DNA of 64,000 bases from Phycisphaerae bacterium. GTDB taxonomy: Bacteria > Planctomycetota > Phycisphaerae > Phycisphaerales > SM1A02. How positions within the stretch are numbered: position 1 is the stretch's first letter; every line of letters starts with the position of its first letter. Location of the stretch: contig PBAX01000027.1 in NCBI GenBank assembly GCA_002716385.1, forward strand, positions 62,001 to 126,000, written 5' to 3'. Under the pieces are notes generated by a model. That model was given only the letters and a program-made list of their open reading frames with translations, had not been told where the DNA came from and did not search any database. Shown in pieces: positions 56,397 to 64,000 of this stretch. The position numbers and the translations under genes are program-made.

Positions 56397-58861
56397 TCCG
56401 AGTCCCCCATTTCAAGCCTTCTGATCCGAATGTTCCGAAACGACACTTTCTCACCATGATCCTGCAGTGCGATATGTCCACTCTGCCTGCTGCCGTACTG
56501 GGGCATGCTACGGAACTTGCTGTCCTCCACACGACGTCGCCACTCAGGTGTACCGAGACGATACTCCACGATCAGGACACCGTTGAGCCAATGCTCCACG
56601 GCGTCTCCGCGGACAACAAGCCTGGATCTGTTCCAGGAATCCGCCGGTGCCGCGACATCCCAGAGGGGAGGATGCAGGGCATAGTTGGATCCGGCGGATG
56701 TCAGCGGACTTCCGCCATCGGGATGCCCCTGATTATCCAGCAACTGCATCTCCGGACCCGTATGGTAGACGGCATTGCCAATATCCGAGGCAACGTTGAA
56801 GAAGACACCACTGTTGCCACCGGGCTCGACCTTCCAATCCAGCGAGAGTTCGAAGTCGTCGAACTGTTCACGCGTGATGATGTCACCGGACGGCTGGGTT
56901 CGGATGAGCTGGCCATCCCTGATGGTCCATTCCTCCGGAAAATGATCCTTGCCGAACCCCCGCCAGTGATCCATCGACTCGCCGTCGAACAGAAGCGTCC
57001 AACCTTCCGCCTCCTGCATCGGAGTGAGACGATTGTGTCCATCCATTCGAGGGGTCGAAGCAGGCACCATGTTTCGCAACGGAACCTCATTCATGGTGTA
57101 CCAGGCTTCGTTGCTGTGCAGACGCCGCCCTGCCTGACTGGACCATGGGCCGACCAACTGGAGATGAAGCAAGGATCCGTCATTGAGATCATCCGACTCG
57201 ATGAAAACCGAACGCCCATCCGCAAGCACGGTCGCACGATCGACGACCACCCTGTCCATGGCATTGCGACCATTTGCCCCATTCAGGGATTCCATCATGA
57301 TGAACCAGGCGGAGGGCTCGGATGCAATCAGCGGTTCGACAGAGTCGGAAAAACGAACAAGAAGACCGTTCGCGTAGGCTTCGATCGATTCCATCTGGAA
57401 GAGATGACGATGCATCTCAAGTCGACTAAGACGGGGGCCACGATCATCGTGGGATACCAGCCAGATCTGATCCTCCGGGCCACCCATGATGTGATCGATA
57501 CTGTCACCGAGTCCCTGGGACACTCTGAAGACAGCCCCCTGGAATCCATTGTCGTGTTGATCGAAGGCAACTCTTCTGATTCCATGACCGCCACCGTCCA
57601 CCACGAGAAGTTGATCCTTCCATGGTCCCGATTCCAACCACATGGCTGACCGAGGCGAGGCACCTGCGGGCAGTCGTACACCCTGGCCGGAAAGATCCCG
57701 AACATTGGGGATCATTGGCAGAACGCCAGTCGACGCGGCCTGATCGATGATCGCCGGGCCATGCCCCGAACCACTTGAGAAACCGGTCGGTTCTAGCAGC
57801 CCATCCCCGACCAGATCCCAGCTCCCATCGCGTGAGATGCGAACAAGCGTGCCCCGGTGTTCACTGGCCTGCTCGCTGGTCTTCGTGAGCATCACGAGAA
57901 AATCATCACCAACAGGCATCAGACCACGCGCGGTACCGCTGTCGTGCCCGGTGACGGGCCAGCCGGTCGAGATGGCGGCGTATTCATCAATGACGCCGTC
58001 AGCATTCAGATCTCGAAGCCGAGTGAGCTCCTCACGCTGAATGATCCAGATGCCGTCATCGGCCACGACGAGGCCCCCGGGATCATCAAGCCCTTCCGCG
58101 ATTCTCTTCATCGAGGCCTTCACATTGGACCGCTCGGGAGGTGTCACCCGCCAAAGACTGCCCTGATCCGTCAACAGCAGCAACGAGTCGTCCTTCGACA
58201 TCGCCATTCCGGTGACGTGACCATCAAGCTCAGGCAACGCCGAATGCAAGGCATCCATTCCAGAATGAAGGCCCTCCAGCTTCGAGCCATGCCCAGGCAG
58301 CCGGGGCGACTTCTCACGGACGATGGACTTCGGTCCGGGCGAAGTCGGGAGAGACGTCGGCAGATTGGTCTTCAAGGCGGTTTCGGGAACGATCACGAAG
58401 TCGGTCTGCAGTGGCGGCTTCCAGAAAAGCTGAAGAACCGCATCAACCGTCCCTTGGAAGAACTTGATCTGAATGGGATGCTGCCCGACATCAAGCGCGA
58501 TTCGACCCTCCACCTTCTTTGCCGCATGCAAGCCACCGTTGTCGATCACACGTGTACCGGCGATCCAAAGCTCGGAACCATCGTCACTGTTCAACTGGAA
58601 TTCGTAGACACCCGGTTCGCTGATGGCCAGATCAGCATCTGCCAGAAGATAGAAGGTGTTTTCATGGCCAAGAAAATCGGCTGGCGAATTCAGGTCGAGC
58701 GTCGGAACAACCGCGATGTCGTTGGGGGCCTGACCGGGATCCAGCTGAGGCAGATCGGCGGGCGAGACCTGAATATCCCATATGCGAATGGTGATACCTG
58801 GCGTGGCCATGCCAGTGGACAGAAACAGTGATGAGACAATCCAGAGAAGCGCACAGATCAT
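56393..58861 (-). CDS. Secreted PA14 + beta-propeller + DUF1080 protein
   Basis: Exported protein of 822 residues. After a signal peptide (CALLWIVSSLFLSTGMA) a PA14-like domain spans about 60-150 (VYEFQLNSDDGSELWIAG). A propeller region of planctomycete type follows (about 200-560; GLDDPGGLVVADDGIWII, RLRDLNADGVIDEY). The C-terminal DUF1080 domain spans about 620-820 (EGWTLLFDGESMDHWRG, NSGVFFNVASDIGN). DUF1080 proteins act on sugars such as 3-keto-glycosides in some cases. The combination with a signalling operon is unusual. It overlaps the secreted protein upstream and the kinase downstream by four bases each. Confidence 0.85.
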   Translation of the reverse strand: MICALLWIVSSLFLSTGMATPGITIRIWDIQVSPADLPQLDPGQAPNDIAVVPTLDLNSPADFLGHENTFYLLADADLAISEPGVYEFQLNSDDGSELWIAGTRVIDNGGLHAAKKVEGRIALDVGQHPIQIKFFQGTVDAVLQLFWKPPLQTDFVIVPETALKTNLPTSLPTSPGPKSIVREKSPRLPGHGSKLEGLHSGMDALHSALPELDGHVTGMAMSKDDSLLLLTDQGSLWRVTPPERSNVKASMKRIAEGLDDPGGLVVADDGIWIIQREELTRLRDLNADGVIDEYAAISTGWPVTGHDSGTARGLMPVGDDFLVMLTKTSEQASEHRGTLVRISRDGSWDLVGDGLLEPTGFSSGSGHGPAIIDQAASTGVLPMIPNVRDLSGQGVRLPAGASPRSAMWLESGPWKDQLLVVDGGGHGIRRVAFDQHDNGFQGAVFRVSQGLGDSIDHIMGGPEDQIWLVSHDDRGPRLSRLEMHRHLFQMESIEAYANGLLVRFSDSVEPLIASEPSAWFIMMESLNGANGRNAMDRVVVDRATVLADGRSVFIESDDLNDGSLLHLQLVGPWSSQAGRRLHSNEAWYTMNEVPLRNMVPASTPRMDGHNRLTPMQEAEGWTLLFDGESMDHWRGFGKDHFPEEWTIRDGQLIRTQPSGDIITREQFDDFELSLDWKVEPGGNSGVFFNVASDIGNAVYHTGPEMQLLDNQGHPDGGSPLTSAGSNYALHPPLWDVAAPADSWNRSRLVVRGDAVEHWLNGVLIVEYRLGTPEWRRRVEDSKFRSMPQYGSRQSGHIALQDHGEKVSFRNIRIRRLEMGDSE

Positions 58862-59532
58862 TTCGATGCCTCACTTCCAGAAGCCACCTTCGAGGACTTC
58901 TCAATCCAGTGTCCGTTGAAGGAGATGGTCACCTGAGTGCTGCCGCTAGTCCTGAACACGACGTCGGCGAGGAAGTTGTCATTCAAGCCCAGTGGAACCA
59001 GATGCCCATTCGTCGCAATGGGCATGGTCACGCCGCCCGGAGTCCCGGTTCGAATCCGCTTGATGACTCTGGATGAACCATCCCCGCCATCGATGCAATC
59101 GAAGGTACTCCGGATGGCAAGCAGACCATTGATGCCGACAGTCGACTCTGGACGCTCCTGAATGTTCCTGACTTCCCCGGTTGGAGATCGCAGTTCATGC
59201 ATGAGCACCACATTGCCATCCTCGATTCGATATCCACGCCATGAATAGCTCACGATCTTCTGGTCGTTCTCCCCCTGTCGCATGAACCAGGATGGCGGAT
59301 CGACTTCAAGCTCCAGCGATACATCGCTCTGATGCGTCCGTATCAAGCCCTTGAGCAATGTCCCTGTTCGAATATCCCAGACACCGACCACACCATTTCC
59401 AAGTTGAATACTGACTGTCTCCGCACCACCACCATCACCACCGCGCTTGACCAGGGGTTGGGGGCTGTCACCCATTCCGATGAGGAACGGAACCAGCAGG
59501 GACAGAACAAGCATGAACCGTCGGCAAGACAC
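58858..59532 (-). CDS. Secreted protein, unknown
   Basis: 224 residues. The signal peptide (FMLVLSLLVPFLIGMG) is followed by a beta-rich protein (IQLGNGVVGVWDIRTG, GYRIEDGNVVLMHELRSP, NDNFLADVVFRTSG). No named family was recognised; the strand pattern and neighbourhood suggest a carbohydrate-related partner of the DUF1080 protein. It opens the tight gene set that ends with the truncated hemoglobin, and overlaps the next gene by four bases. Confidence 0.7.
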   Translation of the reverse strand: MSCRRFMLVLSLLVPFLIGMGDSPQPLVKRGGDGGGAETVSIQLGNGVVGVWDIRTGTLLKGLIRTHQSDVSLELEVDPPSWFMRQGENDQKIVSYSWRGYRIEDGNVVLMHELRSPTGEVRNIQERPESTVGINGLLAIRSTFDCIDGGDGSSRVIKRIRTGTPGGVTMPIATNGHLVPLGLNDNFLADVVFRTSGSTQVTISFNGHWIEKSSKVASGSEASK

Positions 59533-59594
59533 TCAAGAACCTCCTCTGAACTCTTCCGGTAAGCGTACCAAGTAGGAGGGAATCGATCTGACGA

Positions 59595-60209
59595 TCAGGA
59601 GCCTGGGGAACGAATCGCCGCCGCCAGCCGATGCATGAGATCCCGTGCGGTTATGGGATCCATGGCGGCCTCTCCAACGAGTTCTCCCGTGTGGGCATTC
59701 ACAACCCCAAAACGGATGATGCTGCCCGAGTTGGACGCGTCAGTCGTGAGCACTCGCCACTGACCACCTTCGATGTCCATGGAAGTACTCCCATCCTCGG
59801 GCTGACGAAGTAGATGTACTTCCAGAGCGTGGGCATGATCCTCAAGGAAGGAGTCCTGAACGATCAGTTGCTGTATCTGATCCGTCAGATCGAGTCCCTG
59901 CTGATCCGTCAATCTGGCACCGAGGACCCAGGTCGCTCTCTCAGGATCGAGAATGGCCAATGTTGTCCGGCCGTCAAAGCTGGTTATTCCGGCCGGCGAT
60001 TCGTCGAAGGTGGGTCGAACCACCATCGTTCGCAGATCGTTCGATGGCCATGTTGCATCTGTGGCATCGACAGGAAGTCTTGCCAGAGTCGCATCAGGAC
60101 CTTGCCTCTCGACGATGGACTGCGATGAACCGCAGCCAGAGACGGGCAGCAGGAGAATGGCGACCAAGGCAGCCGTGAGAGCGACGGTTCGTACCCGCTC
60201 AGGCCACAC
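59595..60209 (-). CDS. Putative lipoprotein, unknown
   Basis: 204 residues with a lipoprotein signal (LTAALVAILLLPVSGCGS). The mature part has about 180 residues, with AWVLGARL-type strands (TWVLGARLTDQQGLDLTDQ) and a helical end. It shows no domain I can name. The GTG at 60209 follows the stop of the upstream coiled-coil gene directly (TAG then GTG), so the two are coupled. No Shine-Dalgarno is needed if reinitiation occurs. Confidence 0.7.
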   Translation of the reverse strand: MWPERVRTVALTAALVAILLLPVSGCGSSQSIVERQGPDATLARLPVDATDATWPSNDLRTMVVRPTFDESPAGITSFDGRTTLAILDPERATWVLGARLTDQQGLDLTDQIQQLIVQDSFLEDHAHALEVHLLRQPEDGSTSMDIEGGQWRVLTTDASNSGSIIRFGVVNAHTGELVGEAAMDPITARDLMHRLAAAIRSPGS

Positions 60210-62705
60210 CTACTTCACCTCAACCGACAATTCACTTTCATCCTCGAGCATCTCTTCCATTTCAGGCATCAGACCACTCACCTCGATGGCTCTTTCATCG
60301 CCAAGCAGGAGTTGCAGCCTCGCTCTGGTTCGACCATTGAGTTCACCTCGGTCGTACTCGAGCTGCTCGAACTTCATCCAGCCATCCATCATCTCCTCGT
60401 TAGGAGGCCAGGAGGCGACAATGGCCGCCCTGGTCTTTGCCAGCTCGAGCATCTGATTCGTCAATTCACGGTACTTCATCCGATGATCCATGGCCATGGT
60501 CTCGATGGTCTGCCGCTCGGCAGGCGAGACACTTTCCAAAGCAATGGATTCCGCGATGACGTCATCGACAGCGGTTGAATCGTTGAATACTTCCGAGAAG
60601 GCGTTCTTGTCGTATTCCTCCTGAAGATACCAGCCCGTGTCATCCGGAAGAACCTCGATCATGCTTTCCAACGCATCGCGATTGAGTACTGTGAGCCGGA
60701 TGGCTGTTTCTCCAACCTGCTTCTGACGCTTCTGTCGCAGCGACTCCATCTTCCCGCGAATGTCCTGTTCGTACTCCTCGCCCGACCAGAGTCGACCCTG
60801 AATGGACTCGAGTTTCTCGAGCTGCTCATTGAGCAGATCGAGGTCAGCGGAGATCTGCTCCTCGTAGTCGGCGATGAGACCTACGAGCTGAAGACGATCC
60901 TTCTTGTCGAGTTCCACCGGATCGACCGAGAGAAGGATGGAAGCCAGATCAATCGTCGATTCCGGATTCTGACGAAGCGCCCAGCCTGACTGCTGCTGTC
61001 CACTTCGGAGGCGATCCCGATCCTGAGCCCGACGAATCGTGCCGATGATCTCCGGATCGGTGCCGTCCGGAAGAAGAACCTCGAACTCCTCGAAGAAGGC
61101 GTCCTCTCTTGCAAGAAGCTTCTCTCGGTAGAGATCCGTCACTTCGTTACGAACTGTACGCCGTTTCATCCATCGTCCACGACCGCCGTCATCCTCCATG
61201 GCGTCATAGGCTTCCTGGACCGCCGTTTCGTAGGCCTCGCTCATGGTGTCGTAGTCGCTCATGTATCCGGCATGGATCACCTCGATCATCGGCATGTCCG
61301 CATCGGGGACACCGACCCACAAGGCAAATCGATTGACTCGGTCCATCTCCATGGCCGCGACGGGGAAGCCTCCCCATGAACCACGTCTGCTCGAACCACC
61401 GGATCCCCTGCTGCGACTCCTGCTGCCGCCACCACCCCTGGCCCATCTTGACCAGTTGTTTTCCGACTTCTCCACTTCCTCGCCATCGAGCAGCTCCTCC
61501 TGCTGCTCGGTCAACAGCATTCGAACCCGACCCTCCGCCTTCGTGGCCAAGTCGTCGGCCCGCTCGGAATAGCGATCGACATCAGGTTGGTGCTCACTCA
61601 GATCGCTGTCTTCCATAACAGCCATTGTCCGGTACGTCCGCTTGGCCTCGATGGCCTTCGCGATCTTCACAGAGAGCGATTCGAAATCGCTGTTGAGTTC
61701 ATCAAGCACGGCCTGCATCTGAGCTTTCTGGGCAGGATCCACCGAAGGCAGATCCATGGCACGCTTGATCCAGGCCCTGATGGCGAAGATCTGATCACTT
61801 GTACCCCTGTACACCTCACGGAAGTAACGTTGCTGGAGATCCATTGCGGCATCCGCGGGAAGCAGCGGATAGATCTTGCGATAGGTCTCCCAGTTGATTT
61901 CACTCAACTTGGCGGCAACCTCCTGAATCGGAACCGAATGCACATCGAAGAGGCCCTTGAGCTGATCCTGATGCTCCGGAACCGACATGTAGGTCATCAT
62001 CTCCATCATGTCCATGTCGCGGAAGCCCTGTCGATCGACCTCGTCGAGCACAATAGCGGTCGCATCAAGGATTCTCTTCTGAAGACGCCTGCACTGCTTG
62101 ACGATGTCCCTTTCATAGGCCTGCAGAGATTCGTTGATCGATTCACGCTCGAGTTCGGAGAGCTCGAGTCGGTTGAGCATACTGACGATGTTGGCGCCAG
62201 CGCCATCGTTGAGACTTTCAGCCAGACGGAGATGGACGGAACGGTAGCTTTCGACACGACGGCGATTCTGTATTCGTTCGATCGCAGCGAACTGCTCCTC
62301 GTGTAGAAGACCCCTGAGCTGGGAGAAGAAGCGGTTGTCGATTCGCTCGAAGGCCGTCCACACGGCCTCGGCGGCCTTGATGATCGACTCGATCTCTCGA
62401 CGAGGCGGTATGTCCATCTGCCTCGCCATCCAGTTCATGTCCTTGGCGACGGCCATGCCCTGATCGATCAGGTCGTCCAGTTCACCCTCCTGAAGTCTCG
62501 TGAAGTCCTGCCCGTAGGTTTCATGGAAACCAATCATGGCCTCGACCTGATCGGGTGAGAGCTTCAGCTCATCAGCCATTGGCTTGAGATCCTTGACGCT
62601 GATCGGCTGCACGAAGAACGGAAAACGCTGTGCAAGCGTCCGTGAAGGCATGACCAGCACGGCAAGAAGCGCGAGGAGGGCGAGTGCGGATAGGCGGACA
62701 TTCAT
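60210..62705 (-). CDS. Large exported coiled-coil protein
   Basis: 831 residues. A signal peptide (LSALALLALLAVLVMPSRTLA) precedes a mostly helical protein rich in Glu, Arg and Met. A glycine/serine/arginine linker at about 410-440 (GGGGSRSRSRGSGGSSRRG) separates two helical halves. Several repeats begin with similar MxxLxLSxxQ motifs (ADELKLSPDQVEAMIGFHE), recalling planctomycete periplasmic repeat proteins. GGAG is nine bases upstream of the ATG. Function unknown, probably envelope or stress related. The lipoprotein gene starts right after the stop. Confidence 0.74.
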   Translation of the reverse strand: MNVRLSALALLALLAVLVMPSRTLAQRFPFFVQPISVKDLKPMADELKLSPDQVEAMIGFHETYGQDFTRLQEGELDDLIDQGMAVAKDMNWMARQMDIPPRREIESIIKAAEAVWTAFERIDNRFFSQLRGLLHEEQFAAIERIQNRRRVESYRSVHLRLAESLNDGAGANIVSMLNRLELSELERESINESLQAYERDIVKQCRRLQKRILDATAIVLDEVDRQGFRDMDMMEMMTYMSVPEHQDQLKGLFDVHSVPIQEVAAKLSEINWETYRKIYPLLPADAAMDLQQRYFREVYRGTSDQIFAIRAWIKRAMDLPSVDPAQKAQMQAVLDELNSDFESLSVKIAKAIEAKRTYRTMAVMEDSDLSEHQPDVDRYSERADDLATKAEGRVRMLLTEQQEELLDGEEVEKSENNWSRWARGGGGSRSRSRGSGGSSRRGSWGGFPVAAMEMDRVNRFALWVGVPDADMPMIEVIHAGYMSDYDTMSEAYETAVQEAYDAMEDDGGRGRWMKRRTVRNEVTDLYREKLLAREDAFFEEFEVLLPDGTDPEIIGTIRRAQDRDRLRSGQQQSGWALRQNPESTIDLASILLSVDPVELDKKDRLQLVGLIADYEEQISADLDLLNEQLEKLESIQGRLWSGEEYEQDIRGKMESLRQKRQKQVGETAIRLTVLNRDALESMIEVLPDDTGWYLQEEYDKNAFSEVFNDSTAVDDVIAESIALESVSPAERQTIETMAMDHRMKYRELTNQMLELAKTRAAIVASWPPNEEMMDGWMKFEQLEYDRGELNGRTRARLQLLLGDERAIEVSGLMPEMEEMLEDESELSVEVK

Positions 62706-62831
62706 CTTCGTTTCTCCAGAGGGCTCACTGTCAGCAAACCCCGTTAAACCAGGATCCCGACATGATACCCCTCCCTATACGGCAACCGGGCATCCTCTGT
62801 GGTAATTCACCGATAACGCCCATGGTATGAG

Positions 62832-62862
62832 AAAAGGGGTGGAATCTGAGATTCCACCCCTT
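62832..62862 (-). terminator. Intrinsic terminator of the B12-binding-like gene
   Basis: A perfect 13-bp inverted repeat (62834-62846 with 62850-62862, loop of 3) is followed on the minus strand by TTTTC, and begins 28 bases after the stop at 62891. Confidence 0.85.
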
Positions 62863-62890
62863 CGGATCTGGTCTGTGTTGATCTGGTCGA

Positions 62891-63595
62891 TCAGGCCGCC
62901 ATGGCGTCTCCACGACGTCGTCCGACCGTTCGCTGATCAGGCGTAGCACGCTGATCGGGATTGGCCGTCAGGGATGCCACCAGCTCGCGAGGTGTGCTGG
63001 CCCAGAGATCGGCGCCGATTTCCTGAGCAAGGCCCTCGGCTCGATTGAAGACACCACCACCGACGGCGATCTGCATGCCCGGGCAGGCACCAATGTCGCG
63101 GATGGAATCGATGAGAATCCTGATGTTCGGGGCGTCGACGGCTGCCGAGGAGAACAGGAGGAGAACATCCGGTGTTCGTGTGTTGACCTCGTTCATGATT
63201 TCATCCCAGCTGACACCGCCACCACCGAAGTTGACGGTGTATCCATCGGCCTCGGCAAGATCGGCCACCATCTGCGCGGCCAGATCATCCACCTCGGTCT
63301 CGCCACAGAAGAGCATGATGCTGCGTCCTCTTGACGTTTGTTGCTTGTAGTTGGCCTGTGCCTGGTCTACCAGACTGCGGAGCAGGCGTGTTGAGTAATG
63401 ATGCGCCAGGCTTGCCATCTTGTCCTGCCGATAGAGAGTGTTGATCATGTCCAGCAACGGCCAGTAGCACTCATGCGTGAGATCCTCGGCTGATGCGCCC
63501 GAATCCATCGCCTCAGCGACAATTGCTCGAGACCCCACCCGGTCTCCGGTAACCAACATTGGAAACAGCCGTTCCTTCATTGCTTCAAAGTTCAC
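62891..63595 (-). CDS. B12-binding-domain-like protein
   Basis: 234 residues with the two-part layout of MerR/CarH-type cobalamin-binding modules: a helical cap (about 1-100) and a Rossmann domain with LAAQMVADLAEADGYTVNFGG, DVLLLFSSAAVDAPNIR and GMQIAVGGGVFNRAEG. The cobalamin-ligand motif DxHxxG is replaced by GETEVDD, so the axial histidine is missing and base-off B12 binding is doubtful. No DNA-binding domain is present. The GTG at 63595 has AAGGAG seven bases upstream and is better than the ATG at 63580 or longer starts. The gene is monocistronic with its own terminator. It may sense another ligand or act as a regulator partner. Confidence 0.78.
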   Translation of the reverse strand: MNFEAMKERLFPMLVTGDRVGSRAIVAEAMDSGASAEDLTHECYWPLLDMINTLYRQDKMASLAHHYSTRLLRSLVDQAQANYKQQTSRGRSIMLFCGETEVDDLAAQMVADLAEADGYTVNFGGGGVSWDEIMNEVNTRTPDVLLLFSSAAVDAPNIRILIDSIRDIGACPGMQIAVGGGVFNRAEGLAQEIGADLWASTPRELVASLTANPDQRATPDQRTVGRRRGDAMAA

Positions 63596-63838
63596 CTTTA
63601 CGCTCCTTAAGATGCCCAGTCGGGCTTGACCAGATTGACCCTTCCGCCTGCCGTCTGTGGAAAGCCCACGCTTTCGCATCCTCGTGACGACAACCGTTGC
63701 CAAGGTGACAATCGAGTCCATGGACGTTTATGCTGGACAAAGTCGGAAAACCCGGAAGAAAGATCGTTACCGGACCAAAAAAGCGCAGGATTTGCGGGTT
63801 GATCCGGCTGCCAAATCAAATCCGGAGCGATTGCCCTT

Positions 63839-64000
63839 CTAGAAACTGGCGTTTCGAGGGGTTCTGGGGAACGGGATGAGATCCCTGACATTGGCCATAC
63901 CGGTGGCATAGGCCAGCGTTCGCTCGAGCCCGAGGCCGAATCCGGCATGTGGAACCGTTCCGTACTTCCTCAGATCCCGGTACCACCAGTAATCCTCTTG
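63839..64000 (-). CDS. asnS: Asparaginyl-tRNA synthetase, C-terminal end (starts beyond window)
   Basis: The last 53 codons of a class II aminoacyl-tRNA synthetase, read from the window edge to the TAG at 63839-63841. The sequence [20 protein letters not shown] carries the class II motif 3, and [17 protein letters not shown] closes the protein exactly as AsnS does, ahead of AspS or LysS. No frameshift. The start is outside the window. The 240 bases between it and the B12-binding-like gene hold that gene's promoter and AAGGAG ribosome-binding site. Confidence 0.9.
   Translation of the reverse strand, partial: QEDYWWYRDLRKYGTVPHAGFGLGLERTLAYATGMANVRDLIPFPRTPRNASF

Overview
The window is bacterial chromosomal DNA, moderately GC-rich and almost fully coding. 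My inference is a planctomycete of the Phycisphaerae type. The reasons are secreted proteins ending in dockerin-like EF-hand pairs, a fibro-slime domain protein, a PA14/DUF1080 protein, long MoxR-DUF58-VWA membrane operons, and a class II ribonucleotide reductase with dCTP deaminase. I see no mobile elements, CRISPR arrays, integrases or rRNA.

Layout. 1-3.2 kb (minus): YbdG-type mechanosensitive channel (cut by the window edge), plant-type ferredoxin-NADP reductase, fibro-slime protein. 3.4-4.8 kb (plus): murA. 4.8-9.3 kb (minus): an overlapping set of two DUF4190-like proteins, MlaF ATPase, MlaD/Mce protein and a SpoU methyltransferase. 9.3-10.6 kb (plus): murD. 10.6-27.1 kb (minus): one long gene run, in transcription order ribF, nrnA, a small membrane protein, a large coiled-coil membrane protein, a solute-binding lipoprotein, an ABC-permease fused to an NHL propeller, VWA protein, MoxR, DUF58, BatA-like VWA protein, TPR-YggX fusion, pyrD. 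27.2-33.6 kb (plus): large NAD-glutamate dehydrogenase, a CxxxxCH-containing secreted protein, a coiled-coil lipoprotein. 33.6-36.9 kb (minus): uvrD/pcrA helicase and queG. 36.9-42 kb (plus): a regulatory region with two NrdR-box-like sites 31 bp apart and a foldable leader, then dcd and nrdJ. 42.1-46.8 kb (plus): an isolated nuoA, a small membrane protein, a GH81 beta-1,3-glucanase with an inserted CBM6-like domain, and a PepSY-type membrane protein. 46.9 kb: tRNA-Pro(TGG). 47-50 kb (minus): a pappalysin-type metalloprotease. 50.2-54.1 kb: RlmL-like methyltransferase (plus), DUF481 barrel (minus), exonuclease I sbcB (plus). 54.1-62.7 kb (minus): coiled-coil secreted protein, lipoprotein, secreted protein, PA14/DUF1080 protein, PAS histidine kinase, receiver-only regulator, truncated hemoglobin. 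62.9-63.6 kb: B12-binding-like protein. Right edge: 3' end of asnS.

How the genes work together. The cell-envelope theme is strong: murA, murD, the Mla-type lipid transport genes and the MoxR/VWA operon. Nucleotide supply is covered by dcd, nrdJ and pyrD, and DNA repair by uvrD and sbcB. The least familiar arrangement is the solute-binding lipoprotein plus permease-NHL fusion, without a local ATPase, inside the MoxR-DUF58-VWA run. A second general signal is that nine genes opening transcription units, or lying just after a gap, have a TANNNT -10-like box only 6-10 bases before the start codon and no Shine-Dalgarno sequence. That suggests leaderless mRNAs are common here and was used to choose several starts.
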